A stretch of 64,000 nt of DNA from Nodosilinea sp. PGN35. Its GTDB lineage: Bacteria > Cyanobacteriota > Cyanobacteriia > Phormidesmidales > Phormidesmidaceae. The first letter of the stretch is position 1. Every line of letters starts with the position of its first letter. Positions 54,781 to 63,214 of the stretch are shown piece by piece. Under the pieces are notes generated by a model. That model saw only the letters and a program-made list of their open reading frames with translations. It searched no databases and had not been told where the DNA came from. The position numbers were made by a program, and so were the translations under genes. The stretch covers positions 496,001 through 560,000 of the forward strand of contig NZ_JAQKQJ010000010.1 of assembly GCF_029109325.1 (NCBI RefSeq), read 5' to 3'.

Positions 54781-57420
54781 CTACAGCCAGTTGCCCACCA
54801 AAATCAGCGGTGCCCACTTGCCCGGCGTCACGCTGCCCCCCCGCCGAAGCGCCAGAATTTGGGCCTGCTGGAGCGCCTGGGCCTTGTTGAGGGCAGGGTC
54901 TTTCAAAAACCTGTAGAAGTCCTGGGTGATCTGGGCCGTGGTGGCGTCGTCTGCCTGCCAGAGGGAGGCGATCGCGCTGCGGGCTCCGGCGCGGATGGCG
55001 ACTCCGGCCAGCCCCAGGGTGGCGCGATCGTCCCCGGCGGCGGTGTCGCAGGCGGTGAGCATCACCAGGTCAACCTGCTGGCGGCCAGGGCCACCGGCCT
55101 GAATAAACGCCTCTAACTGCCCAAAGGTGACCGTCTCCCCCTGACCAGTGATGATGAAGTTGTCGGCGGGGTCGAGGCTGAACTGCCCGTGGGTGGCGAA
55201 GTGCAAAATGGCGTAGGGGGCTGCTTGCAGGGCCTGCTGGAGCTGGGCCTCGCCAAAGGCCTCGTCGAGCAGGGCGCGGCTGCCGGGCAGCTCGTTTAGC
55301 ACTGCGGCCACCTCCTGGGGCACCGCTGGAATCGGCGGAAACCGCCGTCCGGCGGCCACCACCGCCTGGCTGCTGCCCAGCACCAGGGCCTGGGGGGACT
55401 CGGCGCGCCGACTTTCGGGAGCCGTCAGGGTGAGGGCCGGGGTGGTGGCAATGGCGTAGTTCTCAATCAAGAACTGGCGACCGTCGTGGAGGGCCGCCAT
55501 GGGCACGCTGCGCAAAAAGCCGTCGTGGATGAAGACCAGCGTGGTGATCTGCGCAGCCCGCAGCGCCGGTTCGAGGGGGGCGACCAGCTGAGCGTAGAGC
55601 TGTTCGGCCAGGGCGGTATCGTAGGGCTCGGTGTAAAAGGCCTCTAGCCCCAGGCGAAACTGCACCACGGTGTCGCGCAGTCGGGCGCTGTCCTCAACCC
55701 ACACCAGCTGGGGTGGCTGGCTGGGCAGGGTGAGAATCAGAGCGGTGCGATCGCTGAGTACCACCGAGCTAATCACGGCGGTATCGGTACTCTGGGCCAG
55801 CAGATCGACGCGGGCCTGGGCCACCGGGCTGAGAATGCAGTCGTTGCCGAAGTAGTTTTGCAGCTCCGCCAGCCGCAGCGCATCGGCGGTGACCAGCGCC
55901 GCCGCCAGGGGGGAGGGCGCGGCGGCGGCCTGATTTTGCTTAGCCGCCGCCTGCAGCGGCTGCACCCCGGCCAGCTGAAGCTCAATCAGCTCGCGGTAGA
56001 TGGGTTCAACGGTGTCGCGAAAGTCAAACTGCACATCCGGGTCGGCCACCAAAATTTCGGTGCGAATCGACTCCAGGGTGGTCACGGCCTGATTGTAGGC
56101 GGCCAGCGCCGCCTCGACTTTGCCCTGAAGCCGGTAGATGCGGCCCGCCTGCCACTGCCACAGGTAGAGACTGTCGGCTGCCCCCAACCCCTGGGTAGCC
56201 AGCCCCTGGGCCTGCTGGGTCAGCCGCATAGCCGCCGCCAGGTCGCCCTGGCACTCGCGCAGGTGGCCTAACTCCCCCAGGGCAAAGGAGGCCGCGCGGA
56301 CGTCACCGATGCGATCGCCGATGGCCGCCCCCCGCTCCAGCCAGGCCTCGGCTGCGGCCTCGCTGCCCGGCGCAACACAGCCGACGCTGCGGTCTCCCAG
56401 CTGGTACGACCGCCCCAGGGCGATCGCCCCGTAGGCCAGCCCGCGACTGGCCGGCAGCTGCCCGCTCAAGTCGCTCAGCCGCTGTCGAGCGGCCATCACT
56501 GCCGCCCCATTGTTCTGCTGGCGGTAGATGGGCAATAGATTCAGCCGGGTCTGCCACTCCGCCGCCAAATCGCCCCACTGCTGCGCCAGCGCCAGGGCCT
56601 GCTCAAACCGCTGCTGGGCCTGGCGTTCGTAGCCCTCGGCCTGGGCCGAGAAGCCCTCGGCGGTACCCGTCAACCCCAGCTGGCGAGCCGCCTCGGCGCG
56701 GCGGTAATCAACCCGCGATCGCCGGTTGAACAGGCTGCCCAACCCGTTGAGCAACGGCCCCTCAAACTGGGCGTAGCCGCTCTGCCGCGCCAGCTCTAGC
56801 CCCCGAGTCAGCAGCGTCTCCGCCTCGGCGTAGTCGCCCCGCAGGCGGTAGGCTTCCCCCAGGCTGCCCAGGGCCGCCACCTGTCCCAGGGCATCTCCCG
56901 CCGCCAGGGCCAGGGGCAGCGCCCCACCCGGTTCGCAGGCGTCGAGGTCGGTGGGGGATGCCTCCGGCGGCGGCAGGCAGAGCAGCGCGATCGCCCGGCG
57001 GTGCTGCCCCAGACTCAAATGCACCTGGGCCTGCTCACTGAGCAGGCGTCCCACCTGAGTGCGATCGCCCAAGGTAGCGTAGATGGCCGCCGCCGCCGTC
57101 CAGGCCGCCAGCGCCTCAGCCGACTGCCCCACCTGCCCGTAGGCCCTGGCCAGGTTTTCGTGCACCAGCGCCCGGCGGGGCTGGGCACTGGGGTCATAGC
57201 CCCCCAGGGCTGCCTGCCAGCGATCGATGGCGCTGAGGTAGTCGCCCGCAGCGTAGAGCGACACCCCCTCCTGTATCAGTTGGTCGGGGGTATGGGGCTG
57301 AGCGGCGATCGCGCCCCTGGGGCCAGACGGCCCGTGGCCCAGCCAAAGCGTTAGCGCCAGGCTAGCCAGAAACAACCAGCCCAAGAGATCTCGGAGGCGA
57401 CCGCGCAGACGACTTGGCAT
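54781..57420 (-). CDS. Secreted TPR protein with CHAT (caspase-like) protease domain
   Basis: An 879-residue protein. The N-terminus is signal-like (RDLLGWLFLASLALTLWLGHG). Residues about 45-480 are TPR-like helical repeats (GVSLYAAGDYLSAIDRWQAAL onwards). The CHAT domain covers about 570-879 with the dyad His744 in ILHFATHGQFS and Cys791 in LTACDTAAGDD, so it is probably an active cysteine peptidase outside the cytoplasmic membrane. CHAT-TPR genes often lie near TpsA-type exoprotein genes in cyanobacteria, as here. Substrates are unknown. It is convergent with ssb. Confidence 0.9.
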   Translation of the reverse strand: MPSRLRGRLRDLLGWLFLASLALTLWLGHGPSGPRGAIAAQPHTPDQLIQEGVSLYAAGDYLSAIDRWQAALGGYDPSAQPRRALVHENLARAYGQVGQSAEALAAWTAAAAIYATLGDRTQVGRLLSEQAQVHLSLGQHRRAIALLCLPPPEASPTDLDACEPGGALPLALAAGDALGQVAALGSLGEAYRLRGDYAEAETLLTRGLELARQSGYAQFEGPLLNGLGSLFNRRSRVDYRRAEAARQLGLTGTAEGFSAQAEGYERQAQQRFEQALALAQQWGDLAAEWQTRLNLLPIYRQQNNGAAVMAARQRLSDLSGQLPASRGLAYGAIALGRSYQLGDRSVGCVAPGSEAAAEAWLERGAAIGDRIGDVRAASFALGELGHLRECQGDLAAAMRLTQQAQGLATQGLGAADSLYLWQWQAGRIYRLQGKVEAALAAYNQAVTTLESIRTEILVADPDVQFDFRDTVEPIYRELIELQLAGVQPLQAAAKQNQAAAAPSPLAAALVTADALRLAELQNYFGNDCILSPVAQARVDLLAQSTDTAVISSVVLSDRTALILTLPSQPPQLVWVEDSARLRDTVVQFRLGLEAFYTEPYDTALAEQLYAQLVAPLEPALRAAQITTLVFIHDGFLRSVPMAALHDGRQFLIENYAIATTPALTLTAPESRRAESPQALVLGSSQAVVAAGRRFPPIPAVPQEVAAVLNELPGSRALLDEAFGEAQLQQALQAAPYAILHFATHGQFSLDPADNFIITGQGETVTFGQLEAFIQAGGPGRQQVDLVMLTACDTAAGDDRATLGLAGVAIRAGARSAIASLWQADDATTAQITQDFYRFLKDPALNKAQALQQAQILALRRGGSVTPGKWAPLILVGNWL

Positions 57421-57596
57421 TGAAGTTCACACCCTTGTTAATAAAGCTTCACCGGCCAGGGGCTACCCCTGCGGCTAAGCCCTAGAGTATCAGAGCCGCC
57501 CCGGAGCGGCTCAGCCATAAATGAATTGATCGAGCAGCAGTAAAAGAGAATTTGCCGAGACCTAAATCTTCAGAAAATTCCCCTTTCAGTCAGCCG

Positions 57597-58496
57597 TTAA
57601 GCGGCAATAAAATCAAAGAAAGGCACCACGTTCGTTGTATCTTGAACAACGCCAATTAAATCATTGCCAAAGAAGATCAGCGTATCGGCACTTAGCCCGC
57701 CCGAAAAATCCTGGAAGGAGAGGCTGTAGTTGCTGGCGCTACCCGTCACCTGAATCTTATCGCCCTCTAAAAAGTTGAAGTCTGTAATAGTGGCATAGCC
57801 AGAACCCAGGTAGTAAGGGCCGTTGGCATCGCCCAGCACAAACACATCGGCCCCCGAGCCCCCCGTCAACACATCAAACTCGCCGAGGGTAAAGCCATAC
57901 CCGTTGAGAAAGTCATTGCCAGACCCCCCAATCAGCGTGTCGCTACCGCTGCCCCCTAAAAGAATATCGTTGCCCGAGCCGCCAAACAGCAGATCGTTGC
58001 CCGCACCACCAAACAAAACGTCATTGCCGCCGTTGCCGTCGAGAATGTTGTCTTGAAAGTCTCCGGCAATAAAATCGGCCTGGGTGGTGCCAATCACATC
58101 GATAAAATTCTGCACCCCCAGGCTCAGGGTGCCAATACCCGGTACATCGTTGACAATTAAACTGTTGAGCGACAGATCGACGCTAATCGACACAATGCCG
58201 CTGGTGCCTGTCGAGGCATCGATGGTGTTGAATTGACCGATCGCCCCAATCACATTGTCCACTGACACAATTTTGTCTACCCCTGCGGCCCCCTTACTCA
58301 CAAAGCCACCGGCCTCTAGCGTAATTGGCTGACCGAGAAAGCTGTAGTCAACGGTGTCAAAACCGGAGCCGCCATTGATAAAATCATTGCCAAAGCTGCC
58401 GTAGATATAGTCATTTCCGCCAAAAGCAGCGATCGAATCGTTGCCGATCGTGCCAGTAATTACGTCGCTAAAAACTGTGCCATTGATCTTAGCCAT
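57597..58496 (-). CDS. RTX (hemolysin-type calcium-binding) protein
   Basis: A 299-residue secreted-type protein. It has a short N-terminal GNDSI/GNDYI pair and a central block of GGxGNDxLx nonapeptides (about 155-200: LDGNGGNDVLFGGAGNDLL). These bind Ca2+ as a parallel beta roll outside the cell. A C-terminal region (ITDFNFLEGDKIQV, ending VVPFFDFIAA) is typical of type I secretion signals. No enzymatic domain is present. GGAG is nine bases before ATG 58496. No type I exporter genes are in the window. Confidence 0.9.
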   Translation of the reverse strand: MAKINGTVFSDVITGTIGNDSIAAFGGNDYIYGSFGNDFINGGSGFDTVDYSFLGQPITLEAGGFVSKGAAGVDKIVSVDNVIGAIGQFNTIDASTGTSGIVSISVDLSLNSLIVNDVPGIGTLSLGVQNFIDVIGTTQADFIAGDFQDNILDGNGGNDVLFGGAGNDLLFGGSGNDILLGGSGSDTLIGGSGNDFLNGYGFTLGEFDVLTGGSGADVFVLGDANGPYYLGSGYATITDFNFLEGDKIQVTGSASNYSLSFQDFSGGLSADTLIFFGNDLIGVVQDTTNVVPFFDFIAA

Positions 58497-58752
58497 GGGT
58501 GTCTCCGAAATATAGTTTTAGTCGGCTGGGCTAGTGCCCCTTAAATCTTTGAGCTACAAGAGCAGTGAACCAATGGTTTTGCTCTCCATGGCCCTCAGAA
58601 TAGAAGGGCTGTCAGCCAAAATCAGGAGCTAAATCTGCCAAGCCAGTGGCGCGAAGCGGCAGCAAACGTTGCCGAAAACTACAGCCTTCTCTTCTGGGCT
58701 ATCTGTGGTAGATTTCGTCGTAGCTATGCCCCTATATACGAGCGACCTTCCT

Positions 58753-61700
58753 ATGCGCCCCAGCCCCGTTGTTCCGCTGCTGTCTGGTCTGGCGCTGGTG
58801 GCGGCGATCGCGCCGGGCCACCCCCAGGTCATTCCCGATCGCACCCTGGGGTCTGAGGGCACAGTGGTCTCACCCGGCATTGAGGTGCGCGGCAGCGAGG
58901 CCGACCTGGTAGAAGGCGGTGCCCAACGCGGCAGCAACCTGTTCCACAGCTTTCAAGAGTTCAACATCGATGCCGGGCAGCGGCTCTACTTCGCCAGCCC
59001 GGCGGGGGTTGAGTCGATTCTCAGCCGCATTACCGGGGGCAACCCGTCGGCTATCTTTGGCACCTTGGGGGTCGATGGCACAGCCGATTTGTTTTTGATC
59101 AACCCGAACGGTCTGGTGTTTGGCGAAACCGCCACCCTCGACATTCAAGGGTCATTTCATGCCAGCACCGCCGAGGCAATTCCCCTGGGCAACGGGGTCT
59201 ACAGCGCCACGGCCCCCGAGCAGAGCAGTCTGCTAACGGTGAACCCCAGCGCCTTCTTTAGCACCTACCTGAGTGAGTCGTCGGGCAATATCGAGAGCCG
59301 CGCCGCGCTAGCCGCTGGCGAAAACCTCACCCTGGCTGCCAACCAACTCGACTTGCAGCGGCAGGTTGCTGCCGGGGGCGATCTGACCCTGCTGGGCAAC
59401 ACCGTACAGATTCGCGACAGGGTAAATGCCCCATTTGTGGGATTCGCCGGGGGCGACCTGCTGGTGCAGGGCAACGAGCAGGTGGATATTGTGGCGCTGA
59501 GCCACCCCGACAGCGGGCTGTACAGCTATGGGGATATGGTGCTGCGATCGCGCAACCCCGTCGGCGGCGACGCCCACTACTGGAGCGGCGGCAACTTTCG
59601 CGTCGAAACCCTCGACGGCAGCGGCGGCAGCCTATTTAGCCCCATCGACCCCATCATCCGCTCCTTGGGAGACGTATTTTTTGAAGTTTATGTAGGTAGT
59701 TCGCTCCATATCTTAGCTGGTGGCTCAGTTGCGTTTGATACAGCTTTTATTACAGATCCTGACCCTGGAGTTTTCGGAATTGATTTTTTACAAGAAACCA
59801 TCACTCTATCAGATGGCACAGTAGTGCAAGTAGATGGCGGTGCCCAACCCACATTAGACCTGCGGGCTGGTGTTAGTCCAGAACTTTTTGGGACGCCACC
59901 GATAGAGTTGTTAACAGGTTTTGATGTCGCTACTGACGCTTTTGACAATCTCTTTCTTGAAGACATTCCATTGAGCGCAAACATTGTTGTTGGTGATGTT
60001 TTCATTGCAGCACCTAATGGTTTGGTGCTACTGACCAACCAATATCAACCCAATACCAACCTATCTGGCGGCAATATTTCAATCATAGGTGGGAGCATCT
60101 TCAGCAACAGCGGCATTAATGTAAGCAGAGCTAGTGATCAGGGTGGTGCCGTTTACCTTGATGCTCGTGGCGATGTTTTTGTCATCAATAGTTTCATTGA
60201 TACTACCTCCGTAGGGGCTGTAGGAGATATCGTAATCAATGCCGATAGCACTGTTCGGATAGATGGCACAGATGGCAGCCGCGACACGGGAATTTTTGCC
60301 AACATAAGCAGTGCTGGAGCAGGTACTGGTGGCAATATTCGCATAAATTCTGGAAGTCTTGAGGTTTTAAATGGAGCGCTAATTAATGCGTCAGTTTTTG
60401 GCAATGGTCAGGGTGGCAACATTGAGTTAAACATCCGTGGCACTGCCAGTTTTGCTGGCGTTAATTTGACTGACGGGATTCCTAGTGGTGTGTCTAGCAC
60501 TATTCAGCCAGGTGGAATAGGCGCTGGAGGAAATATTCAAATAAATGCTAGCGTTCTTGAAGTCCTAGATGGAGCACAGATCCTTGCTTCGACTTTTGGG
60601 ATAGGCAACTCAGGAAACATACGGATAGATGTTGACGAGCGAGTATATGCTGCTGGATTCAATCCCATAATTAATAATCTCGCCACTGGAATTCTCAACG
60701 GAATTGCATCTATAGAAAGCAGTACAGGTGGCAACATTGAAATATCCACTAAGACTCTTGAACTCTTCGATGGAGCGCAGATAAGCACCTCAATTTTTGG
60801 AATGGGGAATGCAGGTAATGTCATTCTAAATGTCACCGAGCAAGCTCGCCTTGTTGGTTCAAATCGTACTGATGGTGGCGTGACAGGGGTTATCAGTAGC
60901 GTTCAACCTGGAAGCGAAGGCAGAGGAGGAAATGTTCAGATTATTGCCCGCAATCTTGAAGTTCTTAATGGAGCGGCCCTAAGTACAGAGACTTCTGGAA
61001 GAGGAAACGCAGGCAGCATGATTTTAACTGTTGCTGAACAAGCCCGTTTTGAAGGATCTAGTACTACGGGCTTCGATAGTGGAGCTTTTAGCCTAGTTGG
61101 CCCCAATGGAGCAGGATCTGGTGGCACTATACAGATATTGGCCAGGAATCTTGAGGTACTCAATGGTGCCATACTTAGTGCCTCTACCTTTGGATCGGGT
61201 GATGCAGGCAGCATAAATTTAAACATCGCTGAGCTAGTTCGTTTCGTTGGGTTTAGTCCTGTTGACGGGAATCTCAGTGGAGCATTTAGCAGTGTTGAAC
61301 CAGGCGTAGAGGGTGTTGGTGGAAACATTCGGATAAGAGCTAGAAACCTTGAAGTTCTCGATGGGGCTGTGCTCAACGCCGCAACTTTTGGTTTGGGTGA
61401 TGCAGGCAGTGTAATTTTAGATATTTCCGAACTAGCCCGATTTTCTGGTACAGATGCTACAGGTTCACCTAGCGGAGCATTCAGCAGTGTTCAACCTACA
61501 GGAGAAGGCAAAGGCGGAAACATTCAAGTTAGAGCTAGAAACTTAGAAATACTGCAAAATGCAACCCTAGATACGACTAGTTCAGGGATAGGCAATGCGG
61601 GAAATATTGATTTGACAACTTTAGAGAGGCTATTAGTCAATAATGGCACTATAGCAACCTTCACGGTGGCGACCTCAGGAGGGCAGGTAAATATCCAGGC

Positions 61701-62292
61701 GGGTCAGGTCGTTCTCAGAAACGATGGAGATATTCAAACTTTTGTGGGACGGGGTGAGGGCGGCGGCGGCAACATTACGATCGCATCCAACTTCCTCATT
61801 GCCCTCGAAGACAGCGACATCTTGGCCTTTTCTGCCGACGGTCGAGGGGGCATCATTGACCTCAGCCGCACCACATTCTTTGGGCAAAACCCCAGCATTG
61901 CCGCCCGCAACCTGAGCCTTAATGAATTGCTAGATTTAGACGGCAACGATCGCGTCGATATCAACGCCACGGGCGGCATCGAGTCGGGCCAAATCTTTGT
62001 GGGCGACGCCACCTTTGTCGAAAACAGCCTGACCGCCCTCACCGATGCCATTGTTGACACCAGCGCCCTCACCGCTGGCAGCTGCATTGCCCGCAGCCAA
62101 GACAGCCTGGGGGCGTTTGTCGTCACAGGCCGCGACGGGTTGCCCGCCACCCCCGGCGACGGGGGCATCTCAGCCTACCCCACCGGCACGGTGCGCACAG
62201 GGGATGAGCCGATCGCCACCGGCCTTCAAGAGCCCGATGGCGTGTATCAACTGCCCAACGGGCGCTTAGTCCTGAGCCGCGCCTGCAACTAG
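58753..62292 (+). CDS. Two-partner secretion exoprotein TpsA (filamentous-haemagglutinin N-domain)
   Basis: A 1179-residue exoprotein. A signal peptide (PLLSGLALVAAIAPGHPQ) is followed by the TPS domain (about 25-190), with NLFHSFQEFNIDAGQRLYF, ILSRITGGNPSAIFGTLGVDG, DLFLINPNGLVFG and LLTVNPSAFFS. The long beta-helix passenger holds seven copies of a 70-80 residue repeat with GGNIQI-ARNLEVLDGA-STFG-GNAG motifs (about 60300-61600). A C-terminal domain follows (SCIARSQDSLGAFVVTGRDGLP). No TpsB pore gene is in the window. Start ATG 58753 is chosen for the signal peptide; ATG 58726 is an alternative. The middle of the gene is much AT-richer than both ends. Confidence 0.9.
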   Translation: MRPSPVVPLLSGLALVAAIAPGHPQVIPDRTLGSEGTVVSPGIEVRGSEADLVEGGAQRGSNLFHSFQEFNIDAGQRLYFASPAGVESILSRITGGNPSAIFGTLGVDGTADLFLINPNGLVFGETATLDIQGSFHASTAEAIPLGNGVYSATAPEQSSLLTVNPSAFFSTYLSESSGNIESRAALAAGENLTLAANQLDLQRQVAAGGDLTLLGNTVQIRDRVNAPFVGFAGGDLLVQGNEQVDIVALSHPDSGLYSYGDMVLRSRNPVGGDAHYWSGGNFRVETLDGSGGSLFSPIDPIIRSLGDVFFEVYVGSSLHILAGGSVAFDTAFITDPDPGVFGIDFLQETITLSDGTVVQVDGGAQPTLDLRAGVSPELFGTPPIELLTGFDVATDAFDNLFLEDIPLSANIVVGDVFIAAPNGLVLLTNQYQPNTNLSGGNISIIGGSIFSNSGINVSRASDQGGAVYLDARGDVFVINSFIDTTSVGAVGDIVINADSTVRIDGTDGSRDTGIFANISSAGAGTGGNIRINSGSLEVLNGALINASVFGNGQGGNIELNIRGTASFAGVNLTDGIPSGVSSTIQPGGIGAGGNIQINASVLEVLDGAQILASTFGIGNSGNIRIDVDERVYAAGFNPIINNLATGILNGIASIESSTGGNIEISTKTLELFDGAQISTSIFGMGNAGNVILNVTEQARLVGSNRTDGGVTGVISSVQPGSEGRGGNVQIIARNLEVLNGAALSTETSGRGNAGSMILTVAEQARFEGSSTTGFDSGAFSLVGPNGAGSGGTIQILARNLEVLNGAILSASTFGSGDAGSINLNIAELVRFVGFSPVDGNLSGAFSSVEPGVEGVGGNIRIRARNLEVLDGAVLNAATFGLGDAGSVILDISELARFSGTDATGSPSGAFSSVQPTGEGKGGNIQVRARNLEILQNATLDTTSSGIGNAGNIDLTTLERLLVNNGTIATFTVATSGGQVNIQAGQVVLRNDGDIQTFVGRGEGGGGNITIASNFLIALEDSDILAFSADGRGGIIDLSRTTFFGQNPSIAARNLSLNELLDLDGNDRVDINATGGIESGQIFVGDATFVENSLTALTDAIVDTSALTAGSCIARSQDSLGAFVVTGRDGLPATPGDGGISAYPTGTVRTGDEPIATGLQEPDGVYQLPNGRLVLSRACN

Positions 62293-62296
62293 GGCA

Positions 62297-63076
62297 CTAC
62301 TCCTGCTCGGCCAGGTAGGTGAGGCGATCGCTGAACTGAGAAATTTCATCGCTGGGGTTCAACGCCTCCTGCTCGGCCAGCCCCGCCAGCAGATCGCGGC
62401 GATAGGCAGTGGCCTCGGGGGATGGAGCCTCAGACAGCAGGGCGATCGCATCGTACCAGAGCCCGGCGGCGATCGCCTGCTCGGCGCGATCGACCAGACT
62501 GCCCCGGCCCAGGGCGGCCCAGTTGGCGGCTACCACCTGCAAATCGGCCTCATCCAGCGCCACCTGGGAGGGCCGCCCTGGGTTGCACTGCAAAATCACC
62601 TTCCAGCGGTAGGTGCCGCCCGCCGCCAGGGCCGGTTCGCTCTCAGGCAGCGTGAACGACTGGTAGCCCGGCTGGCTCTCCCCTAAATCAAACGTGTTGA
62701 CCGGGGTCAGCGCGTCGCCCTCGGCGGCGGTGTAGCGGTAGAGCTGAAGCTGCATTTGGTAAGGGGTTTCGTCGGGCACGTACCACACCAGCGTGGGGCG
62801 AGCCGCCGCCGTTGCGCCTGTATGCGCCTGGGGGGCCAGGGCGGTGAGGTTGATGGGGGCGCTGCCATCGCAGCCGCCTCGGGTGCCACCCCCCACGGTG
62901 CGGCGAGGTGCCCGCGAGTTGGGCGGCGGTTCGTAGCTTCGACGATTTGACCCTTGGGCCAGGTGAACGGGGTGGCCAGCGACCACCTCATTGCCCCAGC
63001 TGGGGTTGCCCACCGATAGAAACATGCCGCTCAGGCTGCCGAGGGTCAATGCCGCTGCGATCGCTGGTTTGTGCAT
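62297..63076 (-). CDS. DUF928 exported protein
   Basis: A 259-residue DUF928 protein with an N-terminal signal peptide (AIAAALTLGSLSGMFLSVG) and the family core RRTVGGGTRGGC, LTALAPQA, RPTLVWYVPDETPY, followed by GGTYRWKVILQCNP. A helical C-terminus is present (LVDRAEQAIAAGLWYDAIALL). The function is unknown; the family is found near CHAT, TpsA and CHASE2-kinase genes in cyanobacteria. It is convergent with tpsA, four bases away, and the kinase gene at 63215 is 138 bases upstream. Confidence 0.85.
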   Translation of the reverse strand: MHKPAIAAALTLGSLSGMFLSVGNPSWGNEVVAGHPVHLAQGSNRRSYEPPPNSRAPRRTVGGGTRGGCDGSAPINLTALAPQAHTGATAAARPTLVWYVPDETPYQMQLQLYRYTAAEGDALTPVNTFDLGESQPGYQSFTLPESEPALAAGGTYRWKVILQCNPGRPSQVALDEADLQVVAANWAALGRGSLVDRAEQAIAAGLWYDAIALLSEAPSPEATAYRRDLLAGLAEQEALNPSDEISQFSDRLTYLAEQE

Positions 63077-63214
63077 CCCTAGTTACCGTTTTGTTAGGTG
63101 TGCCCTTTAGATTAAAGGAGCAGCCCGGTAAATTGGCAGAGGTTTGCGCCAGTTCATCGACGCTTAACGGTTACGGGCCTTGCCGGTTTCGGCAAAGGGC
63201 GATCGCCCCCTGAT

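Noticed and set aside
59555..61745. AT-rich stretch first considered as an inserted mobile element within tpsA
   Set aside because: The reading frame is uninterrupted and the protein keeps the same beta-helix repeat type, so it is not an insertion sequence; reported instead as a composition mosaic.
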